A DNA stretch of 12,754 nt. Source: Clostridia bacterium. Its GTDB lineage: Bacteria; Bacillota; Clostridia; Oscillospirales; Acutalibacteraceae. This document shows positions 5,575 through 12,529 of this stretch, piece after piece (position 1 is the stretch's first letter; every line of letters begins with the position of its first letter). The notes under the pieces were generated by a model. It made no database searches, was not told the DNA's origin, and saw only the letters and a program-made list of their open reading frames with translations. The translations under genes were made by a program, and so were the position numbers. The stretch lies in NCBI GenBank assembly GCA_900771185.1, contig CAAGND010000048.1, positions 1 to 12,754 of the forward strand. The letters run 5' to 3'.

Positions 5575-6904
5575 CTTTTATATTCAAAATACCGTAGTTT
5601 AAAAGCTCCCGCACCTCATTTTCTCCAATTGTCTCGCCGGGCATTACCACCGGGATTGCGGGTGGACACGGGCAGAAAACCTCCGCGGCAACTCTGCCGA
5701 TACTGTCTCTCACCGCCACACGCTCATTGCAGGACATGACAGCCTCACGCGGAGGCATCACCCTCTGCGGCAATTCCGCACGGACATGTCCGGGGAGCAG
5801 CGGGGATTTTGCTTTTTCGCAGATGTTTCCGAGTGCTTTCCGCAGAACGGAAAAGTCCTCCTGCGTATTCATCAGCGACGGTATAAGTATCACCTTGCCC
5901 TGACCGGCATATTCCGGCTCAACGCCGTTTCGGCGAAGCAGTTCACCGAATTCCGAACCCGCAAACCCGAGCTCAGACGCATCAAAAGCAATTCTTGCGG
6001 GATCGCAGAAACCCCCGGGGAGCAGAAGTCCGAATTCGGAGCAGAGTTCTTTTATCCGCGAAACTCTGTCCGCCAGTTTTTGAACCTCACATCTGCCGTT
6101 TTCGCCGAGCCATGCGCGGGCAAGATCAAGGGATATCATTATGGGATATGACGGGCTGGTCGAGCCAAAAAGCGCCATTGCCTGACGCATATCGGGAACA
6201 AAACGGCTGTCGGCAACCTGGAGCCACGCGCCTCCCGTCAGCACCGGCAGCGTCTTGTGCGCGGAATCCGCACTCATCGCCGCTCCGAGCGCCGTTGGTG
6301 AGATATCATTTTCCAGAAACTTCAGGTGGGCGCCGTGGGCATTATCCACTATCAGCGGAATGTCGAACTCACCGGCGGCGGCAGCTATCCCCTCTACATC
6401 GCTCATCACTCCGAAATAGTCGGGAGAGGTTATATAAACCGCTTTGGCATCGGGATTCCCGCTCAGCGCCTGCCGCACCGCCTGCGGAGTTATCCTGCCG
6501 GAAAAGGCATCGCCGGCGCTGCCGTCCGGGAGCACCCACACCGGGTCTATCCCCAGGAGAGCCATGGTGTTTACGGCGCTGCGGTGTATCACCCTGCCGC
6601 AGACTATCTTTCCTCCGTGCGGGGCAACGGTTCTGAGCATCGCTTGTATGCAGAGTGTGCAGCCCCCCGCGCTCATAAAAGTGGCTTTTGTGCCGAACAG
6701 CTCAGCCGCCAGTCTCTCCGCCTCGGCTGTCGCCCCCTCGCCGTCAAAAAGACTGCCCGTGTCGGGGATCTCGGTTATATCAAGGCTTTGCATGACGCCG
6801 AACGCCGAGAGCGTATCAGATACGCCCTTGTGTGCGGGCATGTGCATTGAGACCATATTCTTTTTGTTGTGCGCCGTCACCGCATCAAAGAGCGGAGTTT
6901 TCAT
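5564..6904 (-). CDS. Orn/Lys/Arg decarboxylase-family PLP enzyme (YaaO-like)
   Basis: This is a fold-type I PLP enzyme of the Orn/Lys/Arg decarboxylase group II family, related to B. subtilis YaaO and SpeA. Such enzymes decarboxylate basic amino acids to polyamine precursors in the cytoplasm, but the substrate here cannot be read from the sequence. From the ATG at 6904 it is 446 residues. Visible motifs are the N-terminal MPAHKG (22-27), 'DITEIPDTGSLFDGEG' (42-57), the cofactor-contact VDNAHGAH (186-193), and SADSAHKTLPVLTGGAW (211-227) with the likely Schiff-base lysine K217. The C-terminal domain includes 'YAGQGKVILIP'. The ATG at 6904 is chosen over 6961 because the longer form would begin inside the promoter at 6933-6961; GGTGG lies about 7 nt upstream. 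The gene stands two places from holB as yaaO does in Bacillus, but tmk is missing from the interval. Confidence 0.9.
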   Translation of the reverse strand: MKTPLFDAVTAHNKKNMVSMHMPAHKGVSDTLSAFGVMQSLDITEIPDTGSLFDGEGATAEAERLAAELFGTKATFMSAGGCTLCIQAMLRTVAPHGGKIVCGRVIHRSAVNTMALLGIDPVWVLPDGSAGDAFSGRITPQAVRQALSGNPDAKAVYITSPDYFGVMSDVEGIAAAAGEFDIPLIVDNAHGAHLKFLENDISPTALGAAMSADSAHKTLPVLTGGAWLQVADSRFVPDMRQAMALFGSTSPSYPIMISLDLARAWLGENGRCEVQKLADRVSRIKELCSEFGLLLPGGFCDPARIAFDASELGFAGSEFGELLRRNGVEPEYAGQGKVILIPSLMNTQEDFSVLRKALGNICEKAKSPLLPGHVRAELPQRVMPPREAVMSCNERVAVRDSIGRVAAEVFCPCPPAIPVVMPGETIGENEVRELLNYGILNIKVVK

Positions 6905-6932
6905 GCCGTCACCACCGAAAAAATATATCATT

Positions 6933-6961
6933 ATTGTACCAACAAGACAGCATTTCGTCAA
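6933..6961 (-). promoter_or_regulatory. SigA-like promoter for the decarboxylase gene
   Basis: On the minus strand -35 TTGACG (6961-6956), a 17-bp spacer and -10 TACAAT (6938-6933). The predicted start near 6926 leaves a leader of about 22 nt before the ATG at 6904. A run of nine T residues on this strand (7000-6992) lies just upstream of the promoter. Confidence 0.7.
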
Positions 6962-7069
6962 ATGAAACTAAAGCGAAGATTAAAAATCCCTAAAAAAAAA
7001 TTAAAGCAGTCCGCCCTTGGGGATCCCGTCTGCCGTTACGCCGAAAAAGATGATATAAAATGAAGATGC

Positions 7070-7092
7070 GGGAGAGGTCGATGACCTCTCCC
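7070..7092 (-). terminator. Terminator after TauE/SafE gene
   Basis: GGGAGAGGTC (7070-7079) and GACCTCTCCC (7083-7092) form a perfect 10-bp stem with a 3-nt loop, 6 nt beyond the TauE stop codon. On the minus strand it is followed by GCATCTTCATTTTAT, an interrupted T-rich tail. It most likely ends the trhA-hydrolase-tauE transcript. Confidence 0.75.
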
Positions 7093-7098
7093 ACGCTG

Positions 7099-7875
7099 TT
7101 ATCCGAAATATTTGAACGCCAGCATCACAACGCCGAGCACAACAAGCACAACGCCGGTCACTCGGTTGAGCGTCTTCGGAGGAGCCTTGTTGGCAAATTT
7201 GGAGGCTATCTGTGCGCCGAGCAGGGTGAACACCACGCACAGGACAAAAGCCTTCCAGTCCGGGAAGCCGCCTATGGCGATATGGCTGACCGCGCCCGTG
7301 AGCGCCGTGAACGCCATGATAAAAACGCTTGTTCCGACCGCCACCTTCAGGTCATAGCCGAGCACGGAGACAAGAACCATAAGCATCATCATGCCGCCGC
7401 CCGCGCCCATAATTCCGCAGATAAGTCCGATGAACACACCGAACACCAGCGCAAGAACTATCTTCTGCGTGTTTGTGCGCTCAAGGTTGCGCTTGCTCGC
7501 ACCCATGACGGGCTTGATAATAAACTTCACGCCCAGCAGCACCGTCATATATATTGATGCGCTTCCCATAGTGCTCTGCGGGAGAAAGCTTGCGATGTAA
7601 CTGCCCACAAGGGTAAACACCATTGTGGATATCATCATGTATATTCCGCTTTTCAAGTCTATGTTGCCGTGCTTTTTATAGTTGTACGCTGACAGGGCGG
7701 AAGCCAGCACATCCGATGCCAGGGATATGCCGACCGCTTCATAAGCTTCAAATCCGAGCAGAGATATGAGCATGGGGCTTATCACCGCCGCGGCCGAAAG
7801 ACCCGCAAGCCCGGTCGCCACTCCGGCGCCCAGTCCCGCTATCATACTGACCAAGAAAACTTTGAGAAATTCCAT
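7099..7875 (-). CDS. TauE/SafE family membrane permease
   Basis: This 258-residue inner-membrane protein belongs to the TauE/SafE (DUF81) family, whose characterised members export sulfite, sulfoacetate or other organosulfur anions; the substrate here is unknown. It is hydrophobic nearly throughout, with about eight membrane segments in two related halves. Each half has a glycine-rich signature: 'AGLGAGVATGLAGLSAAAVISPML' near residues 13-36 and 'GLICGIMGAGGGMMMLMVLV' near 150-169. The second half also has the typical 'AVGTSVFIMAFTALTGAVSH' region. A short loop 'KKHGNIDLKSG' follows the second or third segment as in homologues. The ATG at 7875 has GGAG 8 nt upstream. It starts 18 nt after the cysteine hydrolase gene, so the two are probably co-transcribed. 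Confidence 0.9.
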   Translation of the reverse strand: MEFLKVFLVSMIAGLGAGVATGLAGLSAAAVISPMLISLLGFEAYEAVGISLASDVLASALSAYNYKKHGNIDLKSGIYMMISTMVFTLVGSYIASFLPQSTMGSASIYMTVLLGVKFIIKPVMGASKRNLERTNTQKIVLALVFGVFIGLICGIMGAGGGMMMLMVLVSVLGYDLKVAVGTSVFIMAFTALTGAVSHIAIGGFPDWKAFVLCVVFTLLGAQIASKFANKAPPKTLNRVTGVVLVVLGVVMLAFKYFG

Positions 7876-7893
7876 ACAATCGCTCCAAAATAA

Positions 7894-8418
7894 TTATCCT
7901 ATAACCTCAACCTGTATACCTCTCAAAATATCAAGTGTCTCAGCGTTGAGCTTTTTGTCAAACGAATCGGTGAGTGATGAGTTGACCGAAACTTTCGCTT
8001 GAGGCAGAGCGGTCTTTGCGAGCACCGCGTTTGACAGCACACAGATATTTGACACAAGACCCGCCAGCTCCACCTCGTCATATTCTCCGGCTCTGAGATA
8101 CTCCGCCAGCTCCCATGAACCGAAAGCGGGCTTTTCAAATATTCTGTCGCCCTCACGCACGCTCTTTGCCGTCTCACCGTAGAGCGAGTGACCCTCGGTG
8201 CCCTTTAAGCAGTGGACAACGGGCAGATTCCTGCCCTCCTGAGTGTTGAGATAGTCAGACGCATGTGTGTCGAGCGTGAAAGCCACCTCGTCCCCCGCCG
8301 CCCTGTATTCGGCAATGCGGCGGCAGATTCCGGCATCAAGCTTCTCCGCCCCGGCAAAGCCCAGTGCTCCGCTGACAAAATCGTTCTGATAATCTATGAC
8401 GATAAGTATTTTCTTCAT
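7894..8418 (-). CDS. Nicotinamidase/isochorismatase-family cysteine hydrolase
   Basis: This 174-residue protein of the isochorismatase-like fold is most like nicotinamidases, which deamidate nicotinamide to nicotinate in NAD salvage. The catalytic triad is visible as D9 (VIDYQNDF), K96 (FEKPAFGS) and C126 (LVSNICVLSN). A metal-site set typical of nicotinamidases is also present: D50 and H52 in TLDTHASDY and H69 in VVHCLKGTEG. Isochorismatases lack that metal triad, so amidase activity is the better guess, though the substrate is not proven. The length is slightly short for a PncA and the N-terminus is standard. AAGGA lies 9 nt before the ATG at 8418. It sits 27 nt after trhA and 18 nt before the TauE/SafE gene. 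Confidence 0.88.
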   Translation of the reverse strand: MKKILIVIDYQNDFVSGALGFAGAEKLDAGICRRIAEYRAAGDEVAFTLDTHASDYLNTQEGRNLPVVHCLKGTEGHSLYGETAKSVREGDRIFEKPAFGSWELAEYLRAGEYDEVELAGLVSNICVLSNAVLAKTALPQAKVSVNSSLTDSFDKKLNAETLDILRGIQVEVIG

Positions 8419-8445
8419 CCCGTCTATCCTTTCAGCGTCCCGAAA

Positions 8446-9117
8446 TTACAGGACATACATAATTATACAGAAGAAATGTGCGAGACTTCCGAGAATAACA
8501 AAAATGTGAAACACCGAGTGCATATATCGGCGCTTTTTGCCGATACCGTATAGCACGGCTCCGACCGTATACAATACTCCGCCTGCAACAAGCAGAATGA
8601 AACCGACAAGCCCGAGCGCACGGTAGGTAGGTACGACCGCAAGAATAATACACCAGCCCATACCAATATAGCAGATCATTGAAAAGACCTTGAATTTTTT
8701 CAGATCAATAGCCGTGAGCGTTATGGCGAGAGCCGCCATAGCCCAGATAACGCCGAACACCGTCCAGCCGAGAGCCTTGCTCTGCTTTGTCAGCGCGCAG
8801 ACGGCAATGGGCGTATATGTCCCGGCGATGAGGAAATATATTGTGCAGTGGTCGAGCACCTGCATGACCTTTTTTGCCATGACGTTCGTCAGTCCGTGGT
8901 ATACGCTCGACATTGTATAGAGCATTATCATCGATATTCCGTAAACTATCGAAGTGAGAACTCCCGAAATACTTGAGTGAATCGCCGCCACGGTGACACA
9001 TGCGATGAGAATGACCACCGCCAGACCTCCGCCGACAATGTGAGTCACCATGTTGAAGATTTCTTCGCCTCGGGTATAATCCGGAAGTTGTCTGTCCTTA
9101 AGCTTTGTTCTTGACAT
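8446..9117 (-). CDS. trhA: TrhA / hemolysin III family (PAQR-like) membrane protein
   Basis: This 223-residue seven-helix membrane protein belongs to the hemolysin III/TrhA branch of the PAQR superfamily. E. coli TrhA affects membrane energetics; a haemolytic role is not implied. The family metal and acid residues are visible: E19 in GEEIFNMVTHIVG, S70 and H74 in MSSVYHG, D89 in VLDHCTIYFLIAGTYTP, and H200 and H204 in MHSVFHIFVILGS. H74, H200 and H204 are the expected zinc ligands. The ATG at 9117 is chosen because GGGAGG lies about 6 nt upstream; an upstream in-frame TTG at 9147 has no ribosome binding site. An extended -10 promoter lies at 9174-9202. It leads a probable three-gene unit with the cysteine hydrolase and the TauE/SafE permease. 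Confidence 0.92.
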   Translation of the reverse strand: MSRTKLKDRQLPDYTRGEEIFNMVTHIVGGGLAVVILIACVTVAAIHSSISGVLTSIVYGISMIMLYTMSSVYHGLTNVMAKKVMQVLDHCTIYFLIAGTYTPIAVCALTKQSKALGWTVFGVIWAMAALAITLTAIDLKKFKVFSMICYIGMGWCIILAVVPTYRALGLVGFILLVAGGVLYTVGAVLYGIGKKRRYMHSVFHIFVILGSLAHFFCIIMYVL

Positions 9118-9142
9118 TTCCTGCCTCCCGAAAAAATAATTA

Positions 9143-9164
9143 TCCAATATAATTGCTAATTGGA
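9143..9164. promoter_or_regulatory. Inverted repeat in trhA leader
   Basis: TCCAAT (9143-9148) and ATTGGA (9159-9164) form a 6-bp inverted repeat with a 10-bp AT-rich spacer. It starts a few bases downstream of the predicted trhA transcription start, a usual place for a repressor operator. It is short enough to be chance. Confidence 0.3.
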
Positions 9165-9173
9165 CTTTGGTAC

Positions 9174-9202
9174 ATTATAGCACTCGCGTCGTCAAAAGGC
9201 AA
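9174..9202 (-). promoter_or_regulatory. Extended -10 promoter for trhA unit
   Basis: On the minus strand -35 TTGCCT (9202-9197), a 17-bp spacer ending TGC, and consensus -10 TATAAT (9179-9174). The TGnTATAAT extended -10 makes this the strongest promoter candidate in the window. Expected start near 9167; the leader to the ATG at 9117 is about 50 nt. Confidence 0.75.
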
Positions 9203-9259
9203 TGTTCGGACAACCCCGCAAATCTTAATTTTCTGTAAACTATATTCGTCTTTGAAAGC

Positions 9260-9295
9260 AAAATCCGCACGCCATCCGTGGGGATGCCGTGCGGA
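9260..9295 (-). terminator. Terminator of the aspS-gatCAB operon
   Basis: CCGCACGCCATCC (9265-9277) and GGATGCCGTGCGG (9282-9294) pair as a 13-bp stem with one mismatch and a 4-nt loop; a flanking T-A pair extends it. On the minus strand it is followed by ATTTTGCTTTC. It lies 12 nt after the gatB stop. Confidence 0.85.
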
Positions 9296-9306
9296 GCGCG
9301 ATATAC

Positions 9307-10734
9307 TTATCCGAGCAGCTCTTTGAGAATCTTTGCCACTTCCTGTGCGGGGGCCTGACCTCTGAGCGCTCTCATGCTCTGACCTATCAAGTACTGGAAC
9401 GCCTGGGTTTTGCCGCTGCGATACTCGTTGACACTTTTCTCATTCTCGCCTATAACCGCCTCTATGGTCGAGCGTATCGCTCCCGTGTCGGTCACAAGGC
9501 CGAGGCCGTTGTCCGCGACATACTTTTCAGGGTCCACATTCTCCTCAAAGACCTTTGCGAACACTTTTTTCGCGGTGCCTCTGTTTATCTTGCCCTTTTC
9601 AAGCATCACAATTATCTTGCCCAGAGAATCGGGGTCAAAATTCATATCCTCGGGCTGTTTTTTGCTGTCATTGAGCAGCTTTAACAGATCGACCATTATC
9701 CAGTTCGCGGCGTCCTTCGGGCTGCCGCATATTTCACAGGTGCGTTCAAACAGTCTTGCGAGATACACTGAGCCTGTGATAATCCCGGTGTCGTATTCCG
9801 GGAGTCCCAGCTCCGTCATATAGCGGCGCTTCTTATCCTCGGGAAGCTCAGGCATAGAGGCGCGGGTGCGCTCTATCTGCTCATCGCTTATCTCCACGGG
9901 AGGAAGATCCGGTTCGGGGAAATACTTATAGTCCTGCGCATCCTCCTTGGAGCGCATGGCATAGCTGTGACCCTTGTTGTCATCCCAGCGGCGGGTCTCC
10001 TGAACAACCTTTTTGCCCTCCTCGAGCAGTTCTATCTGGCGCTCGCTCTCGCTCTTTATCGCTCGGGCTATCGCCTTGAAGGAGTTCATATTTTTCATCT
10101 CGGTGCGCACTCCGAACTCGGTTGAACCGACGGGGCGCACGGAGAGATTTATATCCGCACGCAGAGAGCCCTCCTGCATCTTGCAGTCCGACACTCCCGT
10201 ATACTGGAGCAGCGCGCGCAGTTTTTCAAGATATTCAACCGCCTCCTCGGCGCTTCTGATATCCGGCTCACTCACTATCTCAAGCAGCGGCACGCCGCAG
10301 CGGTTATAGTCCACAAGTGTTGAGTCCTCCCACGGGTCATGCACCAGCTTGCCCGCGTCCTCCTCCATGTGAATTTCCTTTATGTGTATTTTCTTGCGGC
10401 TCTCGCCTTCTCCTATCTCGACAAAGCCGTTTTGGCATATCGGCAGATAGAGCTGCGATATCTGATAAGCCTTGGGAAGGTCGGGATAAAAATAGTTTTT
10501 GCGGTCAAATTTGTTGCAGCGGGTTATCTCGCAGTTGGTCGCAAGCCCCGCTCGCACCGCAAAATCCACAACCGCGCGGTTGAGAACCGGCAGTGTGCCC
10601 GGCATACCGGAGCACACCTCGCAGACATGGGTATTCGGCTCGCCGCCGAACTGGGTTGTGCAGGAACAGAAAATTTTTGTCTTGGTCGCAAGCTCGGTGT
10701 GAACTTCAAGACCGATAACAACTTCATAGTTCAT
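9307..10734 (-). CDS. gatB: Asp-tRNA(Asn)/Glu-tRNA(Gln) amidotransferase subunit B
   Basis: GatB is the kinase and tRNA-binding subunit of the GatCAB amidotransferase. It phosphorylates the side chain of Asp or Glu on misacylated tRNA so that ammonia from GatA can amidate it. The 475-residue length is typical. The N-terminal 'YEVVIGLEVHTEL' (3-15), a Cys set suited to zinc (C23, C25, C38, C41), and the signature 'DRKNYFYPDLPKAYQISQ' (77-94) are present. So are 'DYNRCGVPLLEIVSEPD' and 'LRADINLSVRP'. The C-terminal helical YqeY-like tail ends 'FQYLIGQSMRALRGQAPAQ'. The ATG shares one base with the TAA of gatA, and GGGAGGGG lies about 8 nt upstream, so the two subunits are translationally coupled. 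Confidence 0.98.
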   Translation of the reverse strand: MNYEVVIGLEVHTELATKTKIFCSCTTQFGGEPNTHVCEVCSGMPGTLPVLNRAVVDFAVRAGLATNCEITRCNKFDRKNYFYPDLPKAYQISQLYLPICQNGFVEIGEGESRKKIHIKEIHMEEDAGKLVHDPWEDSTLVDYNRCGVPLLEIVSEPDIRSAEEAVEYLEKLRALLQYTGVSDCKMQEGSLRADINLSVRPVGSTEFGVRTEMKNMNSFKAIARAIKSESERQIELLEEGKKVVQETRRWDDNKGHSYAMRSKEDAQDYKYFPEPDLPPVEISDEQIERTRASMPELPEDKKRRYMTELGLPEYDTGIITGSVYLARLFERTCEICGSPKDAANWIMVDLLKLLNDSKKQPEDMNFDPDSLGKIIVMLEKGKINRGTAKKVFAKVFEENVDPEKYVADNGLGLVTDTGAIRSTIEAVIGENEKSVNEYRSGKTQAFQYLIGQSMRALRGQAPAQEVAKILKELLG

Positions 10735-12200
10735 TATTTTTCCCCTCCCGCTGTTTTCGCATATGCGCGGTTTATCTGCTGGAGACTGTGAGCCGCGCCC
10801 ATCAGCCCCTCCTCGCCGAACGGGCGGCCTATGAGCTGGAGTCCTATCGGCATACCGTCCGTGTCAAAGCCGCACGGCACCGATACTGCGGGCAGACCCG
10901 CAAGATTTATCATAACCGTATATATGTCTCCCAGATACATTTTGAGCGGATCGGACAGGTTCTCATGCAGTCTGAGAGCCGTAGTCGGATAGACAGGTCC
11001 GAGTATAAAATCATATTTTTCAAACGCGTCAAAGAATGCGCTCTGAATCAGCTTTTTAGCCTGAAGCGCCTTCTTGTAATAAGCGTCGTAATAGCCGGAG
11101 CTTAAAACGAAGTTGCCGAGCATTATGCGGCGTTTGACTTCCATTCCGAAGCCCTCGGAGCGGCTTTTGACATATGTGTCAAGCAGATCCTCGGCGTTTT
11201 GGGAACGGTAGCCGTATTTTATTCCATCATAACGTGAAAGGTTTGAGCACGCCTCCGCGCAGGCTATTATATAGTAAGTAGGTATGGCGTATTTTGAAAT
11301 CGGCATATCAAATTCTTCGGTCTCAGCGCCGAGACTTTCAAGCTCCCGAGCCGCCGAGAGCACCGCCTCTTTTGTGTCCGGCTGAAGTCCTTCACCGAAA
11401 AACTCCTTCGGTATGCCTATCTTTTTGCCCTTGAGCGAATAGTCCTTTACCTTTTCAAGGCAGACAGGTTCCGAATCCATTGAGGTCGAGTCGCGTTCGT
11501 CCCGTCCGCTTATGATACCCATGAGCGCCGCGCAGTCCTCCGCGCTGCGTGCGATGGGACCTATCTGGTCGAGGGACGAGGCAAAGGCCACAAGCCCGCG
11601 GCGCGAAACGCTGCCGTAAGTCGGTTTCAAGCCCGTAACTCCGCAGAAGGAGCTGGGCTGGCGGATTGAACCGCCTGTGTCCGAGCCAAGAGCCAAAAGC
11701 ACCTCTCCGGCCGCAACAGCAGCCGCCGCTCCGCCCGATGAGCCGCCCGGCACACGGGTGATATCCCACGGATTGAGGGTCTCGCCGAAGGCCGAGGTCT
11801 CCGTGGTTGAGCCCATGGCGAACTCGTCCATATTTAACTTTCCGACAACTATCAGCCCCGCCTTTTCAATGAGGTCTATAACGTGGGCGTTATAGGTCGG
11901 CTCAAAATTTTCAAGCATCTTTGATGCGCAGGTGGTTTTTATCCCCTTGGTGCAGATGTTGTCCTTGACGGCTATCGGCACTCCGGCGAGGGGCGACAGC
12001 TCCTCCCCCGCATCTATCTGAGCCTGAACCCTCTCAGCATGGGCATAAGCCTCCTCGCGGCAGAGGGAAATAAAGCAGTTATATTTTTTATCCTTTTCAT
12101 CTATCGCGGTGAAAACAGCGTTGAGCACCTCTCTGACGCTCAGCTCCCCGCTTTTTATCTTCTTCGCCGTTTCAACGGCGGAAAGTGACAGAATATCCAC
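10734..12200 (-). CDS. gatA: Asp-tRNA(Asn)/Glu-tRNA(Gln) amidotransferase subunit A
   Basis: GatA is the glutaminase of the GatCAB complex and an amidase-signature enzyme. It hydrolyses glutamine and passes ammonia through a tunnel to GatB. It has 488 residues. The Ser-cisSer-Lys triad is visible as K79 (IAVKDN), S154 (PGGSSGG) and S178 (DTGGSIRQP), the same numbering as described for Staphylococcus aureus GatA. 'GKLNMDEFAMGSTTE' and 'GLKPTYGSVSRRGLVAFASSLDQIGP' are also family-typical. The start is a GTG at 12200 with AAGGAGGA about 6 nt upstream; no ATG fits better. It lies 15 nt after gatC. Confidence 0.98.
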   Translation of the reverse strand: MDILSLSAVETAKKIKSGELSVREVLNAVFTAIDEKDKKYNCFISLCREEAYAHAERVQAQIDAGEELSPLAGVPIAVKDNICTKGIKTTCASKMLENFEPTYNAHVIDLIEKAGLIVVGKLNMDEFAMGSTTETSAFGETLNPWDITRVPGGSSGGAAAAVAAGEVLLALGSDTGGSIRQPSSFCGVTGLKPTYGSVSRRGLVAFASSLDQIGPIARSAEDCAALMGIISGRDERDSTSMDSEPVCLEKVKDYSLKGKKIGIPKEFFGEGLQPDTKEAVLSAARELESLGAETEEFDMPISKYAIPTYYIIACAEACSNLSRYDGIKYGYRSQNAEDLLDTYVKSRSEGFGMEVKRRIMLGNFVLSSGYYDAYYKKALQAKKLIQSAFFDAFEKYDFILGPVYPTTALRLHENLSDPLKMYLGDIYTVMINLAGLPAVSVPCGFDTDGMPIGLQLIGRPFGEEGLMGAAHSLQQINRAYAKTAGGEK

Positions 12201-12215
12201 ACAAATCCTCCTTTC

Positions 12216-12503
12216 TTATTCCACCGTTTTGGGAACATTGAAGCATCCGTCCTTGCGCTTGGGAGCGTTTCTGAGTATATCCTCCCTGTCAGCGGATTGT
12301 CTGACAACATCCTCGCGCATGACGTTAACAACCGGGAAGGAGTGTGAAAGCGGCTCAACGCCCTCGGTGTCAAGCTCGTTTAAGGTGTCCATATATGAGA
12401 GTATATCCTGCAGGTCGCCGCGGCACTTCTCCCGCTCGTCGGCAGGAAGCTCGATTCTCGCAAGCTTCTCAAGGTAGAGCACAAGCTCGTCTGTTATCTT
12501 CAT
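12216..12503 (-). CDS. gatC: Asp-tRNA(Asn)/Glu-tRNA(Gln) amidotransferase subunit C
   Basis: GatC is the small subunit that wraps around the GatA-GatB interface and stabilises it. The 95-residue length is standard. An N-terminal helical region (LEKLARIEL ... DILSYMDTLNELDTEGVEPLSH) is followed by the extended family motif 'NVMREDVVRQSADRE' and the C-terminal 'NAPKRKDGCFNVPKTVE'. The ATG at 12503 follows AAGGAGAG by about 10 nt. It starts 26 nt after the aspS stop and so belongs to the same operon. Confidence 0.96.
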   Translation of the reverse strand: MKITDELVLYLEKLARIELPADEREKCRGDLQDILSYMDTLNELDTEGVEPLSHSFPVVNVMREDVVRQSADREDILRNAPKRKDGCFNVPKTVE

Positions 12504-12529
12504 TTATCTCATTCTCTCCTTATCGCTTA

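Noticed and set aside
5995..6850. Several plus-strand open frames of 121-213 codons opposite the decarboxylase gene
   Set aside because: Their products are rich in R, P, S and C without domain pattern, and they overlap each other and a well-supported PLP enzyme gene.
6992..7060. Possible second terminator: GC-rich stretch followed by nine T residues on the minus strand
   Set aside because: Only a 4-bp GCAG/CTGC stem with poor pairing inside could be drawn, so the hairpin is too weak; the perfect hairpin at 7070-7092 already serves.
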